64,000 nucleotides of DNA. Origin: Strigamia acuminata (Eukaryota > Arthropoda > Chilopoda > Geophilomorpha > Linotaeniidae). The notes beneath the pieces were generated by a model. That model searched no databases and was not told where the DNA came from. It was given only the letters and a program-made list of their open reading frames with translations. Numbering within the stretch: position 1 is the first letter of the stretch; each line of letters begins with the position of its first letter. Shown piece by piece: positions 9,020-21,000 of this stretch. Made by a program: the position numbers and the translations under genes. Where the stretch lies: contig OX442323.1 of NCBI GenBank assembly GCA_949358305.1, forward strand, positions 7,564,001 through 7,628,000. Direction: 5' to 3'.

Positions 9020-10811
9020 GTGTTGACAGTGACTTGAACCTGTGTGGACTTACTAAACGTGACTTTTTGTTTTTACGCATTTTTTGGTTTGGGTGGGTAA
9101 GTCCCCATTCAAACGCGTGTTCATTTTATATTTTTATGTTTCGTTTTCCAAGTTGTGATAACTGAATGTGATATTTTTTACCGATTGTGATATTTATTTA
9201 TTTTTGTTTATTTTCTAGTGTTTACCGCGCCCTCTGTGACCACCTGCACGGCCGAAGGATGTTCATTCCTCCTCCGGCAATCACGTACCGGATGGAGATG
9301 ACCTCTAAATTTTCTTCCTTTGGCTGTGCGGCTGGCCGCGCCAGGCGTTGGTTTTCCCGACAATCAAGGATTGTATGGTGATTTTTTGTTAGTTTTAGAA
9401 TTTATCTTAGTGCCAAATGCATTCTTGCTGTTGTTTAGTTTATTATTTAACGCGTCTGACGCGAATGTTTGATTTAGTCATTCTCTTTTGTTATCGCATC
9501 ATTCTTAAGTTTAAGACCGCTAAGGTTGCGGCGAATCTAGTCTATTTTGATTGTTTATTGATTTTGATTATGTTTTTTGATTTTGTTCCTGCTTTGTATC
9601 GTTTCATTGCCATTTTAACCGGAGCAATAAAACTCTGGTGGTTGGGGCGTGTCACGGTCCGGTGTTCACGCGTACGAGTAGTACGCATTGTTTCCCCCGT
9701 GTTGTGTTTCTAATAAACCCTAATTGTGTTCCTACCTTGTATTGTTTACATTCTGTCTTACGTTTAGCCGAATTCTCCTCATTTTTCCCTCATTTCTTCC
9801 TTTCTTATCCCTTACTCATTCCTAACTTTCTCCTCTTTCTCTCACTTCTCTCTTATCTCTTCCTAGTTTTTCTATTTCTGTTTATTGTTTTGATGCGAAC
9901 TCATTTGCATTTCTATTCTGGTCAGTACGCGTCGACGTTAGTCATACACTTAGTATGCACCGACTGTACTGATTGGCTCTTGACTCTTCCGTGATTGGTT
10001 GAGCTTGGATGAGTCCAAGTTTACCTTTCACCCTATTTTTCCCTTTTTTCCTCAGTTAAGCTCTGTATCCCGAACGCGTAGGAGCTCTTTGGAGCCAGTG
10101 CTCATGGCAGAGTCTTAGCTCACTTTTCAAAGCTCACTCGTTGCTTTGTTTTCACCTAGTAGTTCTGAGACATGACTCTAGGCTTTCACCTCATCTTTAT
10201 CGGTGTTAATTCACAGTTTTATCCACTTGAACCTGTTGTTTTTCCGCTTCTCTTCGTATCGTTTTAAGCGCCGTGACGCGTCGCTATTTGGGCAGGATAA
10301 GTTTGTTTGGCTTTCAAACTGAAATCTTTGTGTCTATTTATTTCATGCATCCGGCGCGTAGCTTAGTTTCGCCGCTCACAACGAGCTTTAGCTTAATTAA
10401 GCATTAGTTTGGGGTTTAGTTTAGATTTGAGTGACCGTGCAGGCCAGTTACGCACGCGTTAGCACCCATTTCGCGCTTCACTTCGACAGCGAGGCGGACG
10501 CTTGTGAGTCGGGACGTTACGTGTTTCGTTTAACTTCGTGTGATCTTGTGATCTGCACGATACGTTGCGGGACGCGCGTTGGGTCTTGACTCTGGTGACC
10601 GCTAAGCAAATTCTGTCCCCCCATTTTAGTAGCTCGGAATACCCGGCCAAAATAAATATTCGTGTAAAGATCGGGATCTGGAGTGTGTGCTACCGACATA
10701 AGGCGTGCACTCACGGCTGGGCAGGTCTCGAGGACCAGGCTCCCAAGATTTTCTGTATCGCGGCGTCTTTCAAACGCGTCCCAAACCGCTCGGGAAACGC
10801 GATTCATTACA
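9020..10811 (+). other. 3' untranslated region and probable 3' LTR of the retroelement
   Basis: There is no substantial ORF. The first ~1 kb is T-rich like the spacer before ORF3; 9880-10450 contains several ATTGG/CCAAT-like boxes, as in promoters. AATAAA-type signals occur near 9626, 9711 and 10650. ACGCGT continues to 10774. The 3' LTR presumably lies in here and I place its end at about 10811 (ATTACA). Its start cannot be determined without the 5' copy. Confidence 0.45.
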
Positions 10812-10944
10812 GAACATTTTTTCGATTTAATTCAATTTATTGAACATTTTTTCGATTTAATTCAATTTATTGAACATTTTTTCGATTTAATTCAATTTAT
10901 TGAACATTTTTTCGATTTAATTCAATTTATTGAACATTTTTTCA
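10812..10944. repeat. 30-bp tandem repeat, about 4.4 copies, at the retroelement/VPS13 junction
   Basis: The unit begins GAACATTTTTTCGATTTAAT and recurs identically at 10812, 10842, 10872 and 10902, with a 13-base partial copy at 10932. The partial copy runs straight into AATCTAG, so the repeat supplies the pyrimidine tract of the splice acceptor for the VPS13 exon at 10951. Confidence 0.93.
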
Positions 10945-10950
10945 ATCTAG

Positions 10951-13900
10951 ACTCGACGAGTGCCGTCAATCCGGGCGACTCGGACACGGAAAACGAAGAG
11001 GGAATTTTCGGCAAAATCGCCAACGTGTTCGGAAACATGTTCTCGAGCGAGAGCTCCGAAGAGGAAGCGACCGAATCGGAAGAAGACGAAGAAGACGCGG
11101 CGACCGACGCCAAAACGGACGGCGACGACGAAGCGGACGGCGCCGAGAAACCCAAATCGCCGCTCACGGACGAAGAAGAGGAGGCGGAACAGCCGGTGTT
11201 CCTCCAAAAGGCCGTCGACCTCGAGCGCGACGAATCCGTCGACTCCGGGGTGGAAATGCAAGAAGACATGGCCACGGTCATCGTCTTGGACGTCCGAGAT
11301 CGCGTCGAACTCACCCTCACTCCCGTCGCCATCAAATTGATCCTCGACATCGTCGGCTCCTTCACGGACAAATCGCGCACGCTCGTCCACCACTCGTACA
11401 AATCCTGCGACTCGAGTCTGCATTTGTACAACAAAGTGGGCCCCGAAGCCAAGATGGCGATCATCGAGAAATCGGAGAGCGGCGACAACGCGCAGGATAG
11501 GGTCATCCAACCGGCGGTGGGCGACGAGGCCGAGGAGGACGAAAACGAGGCGAAAACGTCGGTTTTGGTCGACATAACGCCGCCGGACAGCGACTCGGAG
11601 CACGAAGGAGAGGAGGTGGAGAGGTTCAGCATTTCGTCGGCGCTCACGGAACTCAGCCACTCGACGTTGATCGTGAGTCAGTACGGGTTTGAGGAGACGG
11701 ACATTCAAACTTTGTACGATAAGACGACTCGGAGGAGGATTAATATCGAGGTGGACGGGTTCGACCCGCTGCAGTGTCTGCTTCCGACCATCGAGGGGTC
11801 AAATGTGTTCGCTCTGCATCCGATGAAAGTATTAAGTCGCGTTTTTTTAGTGGTTTTGTCGTTTTTTAATTTTTTTTGGGTTTTTTTTTAGAATAATACG
11901 CGGTATCACGTGATTATCGACGTTGAGATTCATCAAGGAAAGAGTAGAATTACGGTTCGGTCGCCGCTGCAGATCAAAAATAGGACGAATTTCGCGTTGA
12001 AGTTGTTTTATAAGAAGGTTTCGGTTGAGTCGTTGAGTTTTGCGCATCCCGTCGTCCTCAAGAATCCTTTTGAAGAAAATGTTTGCTTGACAACTTTAGA
12101 GCCTGACGAAATTTATTTTGTTCCGCTTTTCATCGCTTACCATTGTAAAATGTTCGTGCAGCCGCGCGACATGAAGTAAGGGTCGTTTTGGTGGTGCCGC
12201 GAAGTTTATTTGGGTTGATTTTTGTTTGTTTGGCAGTTATAACGTAAGTTCGACGGGGATTTGGTGGCAAGAGTTATCCGCCGGACATAACCACAGTCGC
12301 ACGATCCTGTGTCCCCCAAATAACGACCAACTGCAAATTAACTTCTTCCTAAAGGTGGGAAAATGAACGGAATTTGTTAAATTGTTTATTTTAATTTGTT
12401 TTTATTTAATTTTTTAGGCTTTGTGTGTGGATGGACCGAAATTAAAATTACCTCCAGTTGCAAGCCGTCTCATTCCCAACTATATCGTTTATCTGTATCC
12501 ACCTTTAGTTTTCCATAATCAGTTGCCGTACGAAGTCGAACTGAAATTCAAAGTAATTTTTTTAAATAAATTTTTAAATTTTTAAAAAATTAATTTTATT
12601 TTTTGTAGACGAACGTTCCGGAAGTGAAGTTGAATCCCGGCGCGTCGATGCCGCTATTTACGGTGGATTTGAACAAAGTGCAGACGGTGAAGCTGGAAAT
12701 GTTGAATTACTTGGGAATTCCGTGGCAAGGACACTTCGAACTGTCGATGGACATGGATTCGCATAAACCAATAGTGATGAGTGCTGAGTTTGATACTGGA
12801 GGAGGAAATAAACAACTCGGTGTTAATTTTCACATTGAGCCTGATCGGTGCCTCGATGTGTACATGTACGCCCCCTACTGGATAATCAACAAAACCGGGC
12901 TTCCATTGCAATTAAGGGTGAATTTTTTCCAAAAAAAATTAAAATATAATTTTTTAATTTTATTTTTCTAAAGGGGTCTCATTCTGACGTGGTATACGAA
13001 ACGCAAGTGACGGAAGAACCGGTACTTTTTCGCTTCAAAAGACACAGGCGCAAGAAAGCTAAAGTGCGCGTTTATAACTCGCATTGGTCGGCCTCGTTCT
13101 CGTTGGATACCGTCGGTAGCAGCGGAGTGGTCATTTGTAAGGACAAGGAACGGGACAAAAAGTATCAAGTAAATGCGATTTTATTTGTTTTTTCGACTCG
13201 TTTGTCATTGATTTGTAATTTTTGTTAGATGTTATTGAGTATAACGCTGTCGAATTTGCAATTAACTAAAATTATCACCGTGATGCCTTATTTCATGGTG
13301 ATCAACAAAACTGAAAAACATTTGCGTTTTATGGAGGTCAACGAGAAAGCGGATTTGTGGTTGGATCTTGTTCCGATGCAGGTTGGTATTCACGTTCAAA
13401 CATGTCATTTTCTAATGTATTTTTTATTTTATTTTGTTTTAGTGCGTTTCGTTTTGGCCCGATACAAATATAATGAAAATGAACGTTAAATTTCGTGAAA
13501 GCAACAAAATGTCGCAACATTTTTACTTCAACGTCGAACACACGACGGTTCTGAGGATGGATAATGGAGTAATGATGTTTAGAAATGATACAAATTGTTT
13601 AATTGTAATTTTAATTTTAATTTTAATTTAATTCCAGTCTGCTTTGTGTGTAAACGCGAGCGGAGGAGTGGCCAGTCCGATGACGGTCATGTTTTTTCCA
13701 TACAGTTGTGGCGATGCGCCAGTTAGAATAGACAACATGTGCGAAGATTTGTTTTTTAGAATACACCAAAAGTAAAACGAAAAATTACAACTACAGTTGG
13801 CACACGGTGTCTTGATGTTAAATTCGTACTGCGCATTCCATATTGCGCAGACGATTTTCTAATTCCAGTTGTTAAGCCTAACATTAGGCCTAATAATGCG

Positions 13901-16900
13901 AAAATAAGGTAAATAAACAAAAATATTTTGGTACTACGTTGTAATTATGAGTTTATTGTTGTTTATTTACCTTATTTTAGCATTATTAGGCCTAATATTA
14001 GGCTTAATACTGCTAAATAACAATTGTCTGCGCAGAATGGGATGCGCAGTACGAATTTAGCATCAAGATACCGTGCGCGAACTATAGTAATTAATTTTTT
14101 TGTTAAATGAAATTTTGTTTTTGTTTAGGTCGTTGGGTCAAGTGATGTTGCTGAGTCCTTATCAGCGCCTTCTGTATACGTGGGATGACCCGACTTCCGA
14201 GCGCACTTTATTTTGGAACGTTTACAACAGAAATAAACCGGGAATTCCAATATTTTTTCAAAAAGTAAAAAAAAACAATAATAATAAATGGATTTGTTTG
14301 ATTTTATTTTGTTTTAAGGACGGATTTGGAAGCCAAAAGGTGAGTTTTCAAACCATGAGACCGGCGACTAGCTCGTCGAGGCGCGCATCCACTCATCCAA
14401 TGAGCAGCTCCGAAGATGGTAAATGGAGAAAACTCAACAAAAAAACATTTTTAAATTGTTTTAAATTGTTTTGCAGATGATAGTGAGAACGGGGAGCGCA
14501 ACAAATATCCGTTGTCGAAAAAAACCCGCAAAGACAAAGTGACCGTTTATTGGGTTTCCTATTTGGACGGACACCAGCGCGCCATTTTGTTCACTCAGGA
14601 CGAGCGAATCGCAAAACAAGCTAGAAAAGTAGTTGCACGTTGAAAAGCTTGATTGTATAATTGAAATGTATTGTTTAGGAAATCGATTCGGAGCACGTGA
14701 AGTGGGAATGTATCTTTTCGTTGCACAACGTGGGCGTTTCGCTGATAAACGGCGCGTACGAGGAAGTTTCGTATTTTAGTTTATCCAACAGTCCCGCGAT
14801 CTGGGAAGTGGAGGTGAATGGGAAAATGAAACATTTGTCGCTGGAATTGTCCACGTGGCTCGAAGACAAGTGGAAATCGGACGCTCCTTCGGCCGCTCTG
14901 AAGGATCTAATTTTAGTGGAGTTCGCCAACAAAATGCAAATGACTAAGCCTTTCTTTGGGCCGCTTCGCCGATCCTACGTTCCTGCCTTTTGGTGTCAGT
15001 GCAGACAATCTTATCACCAAACTTACGTTCATTTGAAATTGCACAGAATACAAGTACGAATAGACAAAATAAGTCGATTTTACTCGATTTTACTCGATTT
15101 TACTCAATTTTTCTCGATTTTTCTCGATTTTTCTCGTAAATAAATGGCCGTTTTATGATTTTTTTGGTTATTTTAGATTGACAATCAGTTGTCCGATGCT
15201 ATTTTCCCCGTCGTTTTGTATCCGTCGCCCATTCCAGCTTTTGTGTTGAAACAAAGCGGCCCAAAAGCGTGCATCGAACTCAGATTGATGCAACGATACG
15301 TCCCGGATTTGAAACTTACAATCACAAAGTGAAAGAAAAATAAACGGAATTGATTTGATTTGAAAATTGTTGAATTTAATTTTTTTTTAGATACTTGAAA
15401 TTGCTCATTCAGGAGTTTAATTTGAAGATAGACAAAGGATACGTTTTGTCTTTGTACGACATATTTGCCGCTTTCTTCGAGCCCGTGAAAGAGGACGTGC
15501 AGTTGAAAGCTGATTTGACTACCATACATTCCGGACTTAGGAGCGGTCCTGTTAAAGTAAAGTGGATTTTTGTGAAGAGAAGATGAGGATTTAATTTGAT
15601 TTTAAATTAGGTTACTACGAGACCGCAGCAGGGATATTTAGAGCACGTTTTGCTATTTCCAGTTAAGCTTAATTTTAGTTTCTCGCCGCGAGGAGTCGTG
15701 CACAAAACAAATCCAGAGCCGCAATCCTGGAAACAAGACATCCTCAACTTCTTTCTAAACTCGATCGGAGCCACTTTGACTGAAGTCAAGGATGTTGAAT
15801 TAAAGTAACGCAAATTGCAATTAAATTTGAATTAATTGAATGAAAATTGAATTAATTGAATAAAAATTGAATTAAATGAATGAAAATTGAATCAATTGAA
15901 TAAAAATTGAATTAATTTAATAAAAATTAAATTAATTGAATGAAAATTTAATCAATTGAATGAAAATTTAATCAATTGAATAAAAATTGATTGAAAATTG
16001 AATGAAAATTTAATCAATTGAATAAAAATTGATTGAAAATAGAATTAATTGGATGAAAATTGAATTAATTGAATTTCAGAATGGCCTACTACGAGCAGAA
16101 AGGAGTGCGCATGTCTCCCAGCCAACTTTTTGATTCCGTCAAATCGCATTATTCTACGCAATTGGTCCAGCAAGTTTACGTTCTTATTTTGGGTTTGGAC
16201 ATGCTAGGAAATCCCTACGGACTCGTCAAGGATTTCACTCAAGGATTGGGCGACTTTTTCTACGAACCTCTAAGAGTACCCGAGCTAATTTAACGTTTTT
16301 TTTTCATTTTAAGATTTTAAAATTTAAAATTTAAAATTTGCAGGCATCCATTCACGGACCCGAGGAGTTTGCTGAAGGTGTTGCTACGGGTGTTCGAAGT
16401 TTGTTGGGTCACGTGGTTGGAAGCTCGGCCGGGTCCGTCTCTCTAATCACCGGGTCTTTAGGCCAAGCTTTGGCCGTTTTGTCGTTCGACGAGGAGCACA
16501 AAAGGGTAAATTGAATAAAAAGAAGGGACAATGGTTGAGTGTAATCGACTAATGCGTGGAATGTGAACAGAAACGGCGGCAGCGAATACAATCGCAAAAA
16601 TCTCTTCCCGACTCCATGATTGTGGCTGGTAAGGGGTTTGTTTTAGGCGTGGTCCTGGGTTTGTCAGGAATGTTCGTCAAACCCATCACTGGAACCCAAG
16701 AGGAAGGAGTCGAAGGGTTTTTTAAAGGAGTTGGCAAGGGTTTAATGGGTCTTCTGACCAAACCAACCGGTGGAATAGTTGATATGGTCAGCATGGCATT
16801 TGATGGCATCCGACGGTCAGTTTAAACCAGATTTTTATTTTTATTTTTATTTTTATTTTTAATTTAATTTAATTTAATTTTGTTTTAGAGTTGTCGAAAT

Positions 16901-17490
16901 GGGAGAAAACGTTGTGATGAGAAATCGGCTGCCTCGACATTTGAACTCCTGTCAAGTAATTAAAAGATTAACATTTTTTGTTAATATTTTGATTTGATTC
17001 TTGTTATTTTAGGGCGTGAAACCGTATTCACTGTACATGGCGAATGGGCGCCATCTGCTGCTGAATCTGAGTCGCGGCCATTACTCGGAAGGCGACATTT
17101 ATTTTGCACACGCAGCTCTGAGGAGGGACGATCGGTCCGATGTGGTTTTGATCACCGACAGACACATATTTCTCCTCAAAAAATGTCGTTTTTGGGGTGC
17201 GTGGGACGTCGAATGGCACGTCCGCATCGACGACGTCATGTCCGTACCGCAAATGTCCGAAAAACGTCTAACCATCAAAGTGCGACAGGTAATCCAACAA
17301 ATATCTCCGTTTTTTCTAACTTTTATAACGATTTTCCATCATTGAACAGGACGAAACGTTTAATTTATATTCCGGAGACGAAAGATACATCGAGAGCGAC
17401 GACCAAGACGTACTCAAGTGGCTTCGTGATAAAACGGAAAAAGTCCTTCTTTACAACATGGCCGACAAACCGTGTTCGATTACTCCTTAG
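10951..17490 (+). CDS. VPS13: VPS13 (VPS13A/C type), C-terminal half, 22 exons
   Basis: VPS13 proteins are bridge-like lipid transporters at membrane contact sites. Exons read from sequence: 10951-11828, 11892-12175, 12237-12354, 12418-12552, 12609-12917, 12974-13168, 13229-13381, 13443-13568, 13638-13771, 14129-14264, 14319-14418, 14477-14628, 14679-15053, 15177-15328, 15391-15556, 15611-15804, 16080-16275, 16344-16505, 16571-16815, 16889-16955, 17013-17288, 17350-17490. All junctions are GT-AG and all phases agree, giving 1563 residues to TAG. Visible parts: a Ser/Glu/Asp-rich linker in the first exon, the VAB (SHR-BD) region, the ATG2-like C-terminal helical region (glycine-rich SITGSLGQAL and VLGLSGMFVKPITG stretches) and a C-terminal PH-like domain. 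The first exon starts mid-codon, so ~1500-1700 N-terminal residues, including the chorein domain, lie left of the window beyond the retroelement. A versus C paralogue is not resolved. Confidence 0.94.
13791..14087. mobile_element. Foldback MITE (family A) in a VPS13 intron
   Basis: Two ~120-base arms form an imperfect palindrome around a ~50-base loop. The left arm carries CACGGTGTCTTGATGTTAAA and the right arm is its near reverse complement. Both outer ends touch TA dinucleotides, suggesting a TA target duplication as in Tc1/mariner-derived MITEs. The same terminal sequence recurs at 40544-41661. Confidence 0.82.
15061..15136. repeat. Short tandem repeat of TTTTACTCGA / TTTTTCTCGA units in a VPS13 intron
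   Basis: Six or so 11-base units of T-rich CTCGA-containing sequence fill most of the intron 15054-15176. No coding potential. Confidence 0.8.
15815..16076. repeat. AT-rich tandem repeat (GAATTAATTGAATAAAAATT-like) in a VPS13 intron
   Basis: The intron 15805-16079 is almost entirely degenerate ~17-19-base units alternating AATTGAAT and GAAAATT. The repeat runs up to the TTTCAG acceptor. Confidence 0.85.
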
Positions 17491-18091
17491 ATAATATTTA
17501 TTACTATATTTATTAATGTCCTCCTTCACTGTTTCCATTGTTCCGTCGATGAAATCGCTGAAGTGTGTGTTGTTGACAGTGGATGCGGTGTTTACACCAA
17601 AGAATTATCTCTCTAGTCATTTTTTGTTGATTTTTTTAAACGTAGCCGCGCAGTTTACTACAAGTAGGTGTTTGAATTTCGCAAAGAAACGAGAATATAT
17701 TTATCATTGTTTTTCGTTCCAGAGTTTAATTGTGTTAATTGTAAATGAAAGTCGAGTCGCAAAATAGGTTATTTGGGCTTTTAATTAACAAGTGTTTAAC
17801 GTGATGAACATGAATGTAGTAAAATGAAGGTATTTGAAACCAAGGAAATAATTCAATTGTATAAAAGAGTTATTTTATCCCTTAATCCATAAACAATGCC
17901 ATATTTTTGTTGTAAATGTTGTACTTAAATAATTTCATCTGATTTCATCTCGATCCTGCTAGTTGTTTCGATCTCATTTTTAGATGTTAACGGAATTGAA
18001 ATTGTGAGAACGATAGTTTGGATTCAGTGTGACAATAAAAACGATTAGTAGTTATGATTTAACGAACTTAGTATTTTATTATTTTATTATT
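17491..18091. terminator. Shared tail-to-tail 3' region of VPS13 and MMS22L with poly(A) signals
   Basis: VPS13 ends at 17490 and MMS22L ends (minus strand) at 18092. A + strand AATAAA lies at 18034-18039. On the - strand AATAAA occurs at 18083-18088 and 18075-18080, only 4-12 bases after the MMS22L stop. Cleavage 10-30 bases beyond each signal would make the two transcript ends meet or overlap. No coding sequence is seen between. Confidence 0.6.
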
Positions 18092-21000
18092 TTACATTAA
18101 CGATAATTTTTCTAAAAGATTTTGATGCGACCGCCGTAGATTTGTGTCTTGGCCGACCCCTCTCCGTGCCTCGGCTTCCTCGATGCATTTTCCTAAGTGC
18201 GGGATTAATCCTTTGACAAACTCCGGGCTGATTTGTACGAGCAGTTCCATTAGTTTGTAGACGTTTTGAGGCGACGAAATGATGTTTTCTTGCAGGAATT
18301 TGTGGAGAAATGGCGACCCGGACGTCCTAAATGTAAGTTATTAGTTGAGGTTGATTTTTTTGGGCGGTTTGTTTACTTGTGAATTGATGGTAACATTTTT
18401 GAAACGAGTGTCCAAACTTTGTCTTTTAAATTCGGGTCCGGGTGGATCAAAAGGGGTAAAAGCGGCTCGAAAAACACTCGATGCAACTGTTCCTTTTCGA
18501 TGGACGTGTTCGTGTACATCTCGTAAATGAAGTTCACAAACTGGACAAAATTAATTAATTTAGTTTAATTAATTTTGGATGTATTTTGTAAGGTTTTACG
18601 GTTCGCGCGTGGCTGTTTTTCCTAGTTTTGAGTTGGTCTTGAATGACTTCCAACGCGAATGATAAAAACTCGGAATTTTCGCCGTTTCTCCAGCAAACCT
18701 TTTTATAAAAGAAAACAAAAAAATTAATAAATATAAAAATTAATTTGAAAGTTAAATTAATAATTTCAATACCAATAACGGATGAATGCCACCAGTTGCA
18801 GATTTAATGGAATTTTCATGTTTAATTAGCAGCGGGAACCGCAAAATGTAATAAATTACAATATCCTTAAGCCGATTGCTTATGCAAGTGTCTCGTCGCG
18901 GGCCCAGATTGAACAGCCCTTCGACAAACTTAAAAAAAAAATTAATTAATTAATTCTGGAAATACCTCGCAATTATTACCAAATGCAGCGTTTCACGCAA
19001 GACGATGGGCAAATTGGGCGGCAAAGGTTTCTCGTGACAGTAAATAATTCTGGGTAGAAGAAGTTGATGTATGATCGAGTGCAGAATCCCATCGGCTTTA
19101 GACTGCCAAACAAATTGATTAATTGTCACTTTGTTATTCGATTTACAATATTTCCGCAACTAACGGCCGCGACTACAATTGAAATACGGCTCTTAATTGC
19201 GGAAATACGGTAATTTTAATTTTATTTTCTCACTTTGACGTATATAATGAGCGAACAGTGCCTGGCAATGTGCGCCGCGACGTCGTAAACTCGACGCAAT
19301 TGATCCAAAGGTTCGAAATTCTTGAAAACGAGGCCGTTGTGTTTGAGAACATCCTTGAAAATGATTTCCGCATTCTGCTTGAACGTCGTTCTCTCGGTGA
19401 AATTGTCCAAAGTGTTGAATTTAGTCTCCAACGCTTTTAAAAACTTGACGAACAATTTGTCGTCGTCGTCGACACTCGGAACGTTCTGCATTGCCGGTAA
19501 TTTCACGATGAGCCTCGTGAGCTCGCGTAAGCAATCGTTCGTTTCCGCTAAGGAAATTACGCAACGAAACCACGAACCGACCAGCGCGCACGATACTTTG
19601 TCGTCGTGTAAACGCAGATTGTCAAACAGCGCTTTGTGGTGAAGGATTTGGCACAAATAACGACTGCAAAACCTGTAAAAACACGTCGCTGCGTTTGAAT
19701 TTAATGGTTAAACGTTTGTTTGGTGGTTTTTACGAGGGTTGGACGTTGGAATTCAACGCGAAATGATGGAAAAGTTGAGTTAAATCGAGCGGGAATTTCA
19801 TGTCGAAGATCATGAGTGTGAGTCCGGCTGCAACGTCGGCTAAAATGGCGGGCGGTGTTTGCGTGGTGCAGTGTTGTTTAATAAACGATAAAATGTGCTT
19901 GGATAACGAGTTTGCCATTGCTGAAATGAACAAAAATGGATTTTAAATTGTAAATAACGATTATAAAAGGTAATTATTTGCCGTTTAGTCCGTGGGGCAC
20001 CGGGTTGGGACCGCTTTTCGACCTCATGTAGATCATTCGTAGTTTACTCAACACAACTTCGACCATTGATAATGTTCTTTCGATTTCCTCAATGTTGCCG
20101 TTGCAAAGCACATTGTTAATTCCCGAATCTAAGAAAGATAATTAATTTTGATTCGATTTTTCATTTGATTTGAATTTACTTATTAATATATGTTCGGATA
20201 GGTTGAGAAGTTTGCTTTTTTGGACGAGCGATTCGACGCCTTCGACGTAGAGTAAAACGAGTTTCGTCAACTGTTGGCGTTCCATCGCATCCATTTTATT
20301 GTGTTTTAATTGCCTGAAATGTGATTTAGAATGTATTCGATGCTCCTGTAGCGGCGATCCGATATTTACTGGCTCATAGCGATGAATTCTGTTGTTAGTT
20401 TGGTAATGAAGGCAGGTTGGTCCGTTTGCTTCTCTTCGCATATTTCCAATAAAGCGAACATTCCGCACCACACGATCAATCGTTGGCTGGAAATTCGGCA
20501 CGAAATTGGAACTATTTCGATAAATTCGACCATTTTTCCAATCTAAAAAGGAAAAAAATATAATAATTTGATGTTTTTGTCGGGATATTGGACTCTAACG
20601 GCGGATTCCGGATCAGTTTCGCAGGCCAGGGTCACAAGAACGGTCACGAAGTTGTGCAAACCGGTTTCGTTCAAATCGTGCATGAGTTTCGAGTCGAGTT
20701 TAGACAATATCCGCGTCTTGAATCGATGCGAATCGTCGATTTTTCCCATTTGCTCGTTGAAAAAAGTCAAAAACAGATGAAAACTGCTGTCACCGGTGGA
20801 AATTCCACTCAATCTCTCCTTAATTTGTTTCACCCAAGCATCCCCCGAATCACTATTTAAAAAATAAAAATCGATCAATATTTAATACTCAAATTTCAAA
20901 CCATTCTACCATAACGTCTGAAACCCGTCCAAAGTGTACGGCAGACAGAAATTCGAATTTAAATGGCGCAAAAAGTGATTACACAACAACAACAACAAAT

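Larger units (their letters stand above)
1..10811 (+). mobile_element. Ty3/gypsy-type LTR retrotransposon, left end outside window
   Basis: Reading in order, the element has the end of gag, pol (protease, reverse transcriptase, RNase H, integrase), a T-rich spacer, a third ORF and a long 3' untranslated region. All three ORFs are free of stops, so this looks like a young copy. The protease-RT-RNase H-integrase order places it in Ty3/gypsy (Metaviridae). The 5' LTR is not in the window, so the 3' LTR cannot be found by self-comparison. I infer the right end at about 10811, where the sequence ends ATTACA (LTRs normally end in CA) and a 30-bp tandem repeat begins. The palindrome ACGCGT is spread from 1198 to 10774 in coding and non-coding parts alike, which supports a single unit. 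The element is on the same strand as the VPS13 exons that follow. Confidence 0.85.

Noticed and set aside
10922-11708. Two minus-strand ORFs of 240-250 codons opposite the first VPS13 exon
   Set aside because: They are mirror reading frames of an acidic, GC-rich exon; the plus frame continues a recognised protein with matching splice phases.
10683-11891. Continuous 402-codon ORF starting upstream of the VPS13 exon
   Set aside because: Its first ~90 codons translate retroelement end and tandem repeat; true coding starts at the acceptor at 10950/10951, and the last codons read into the next intron.
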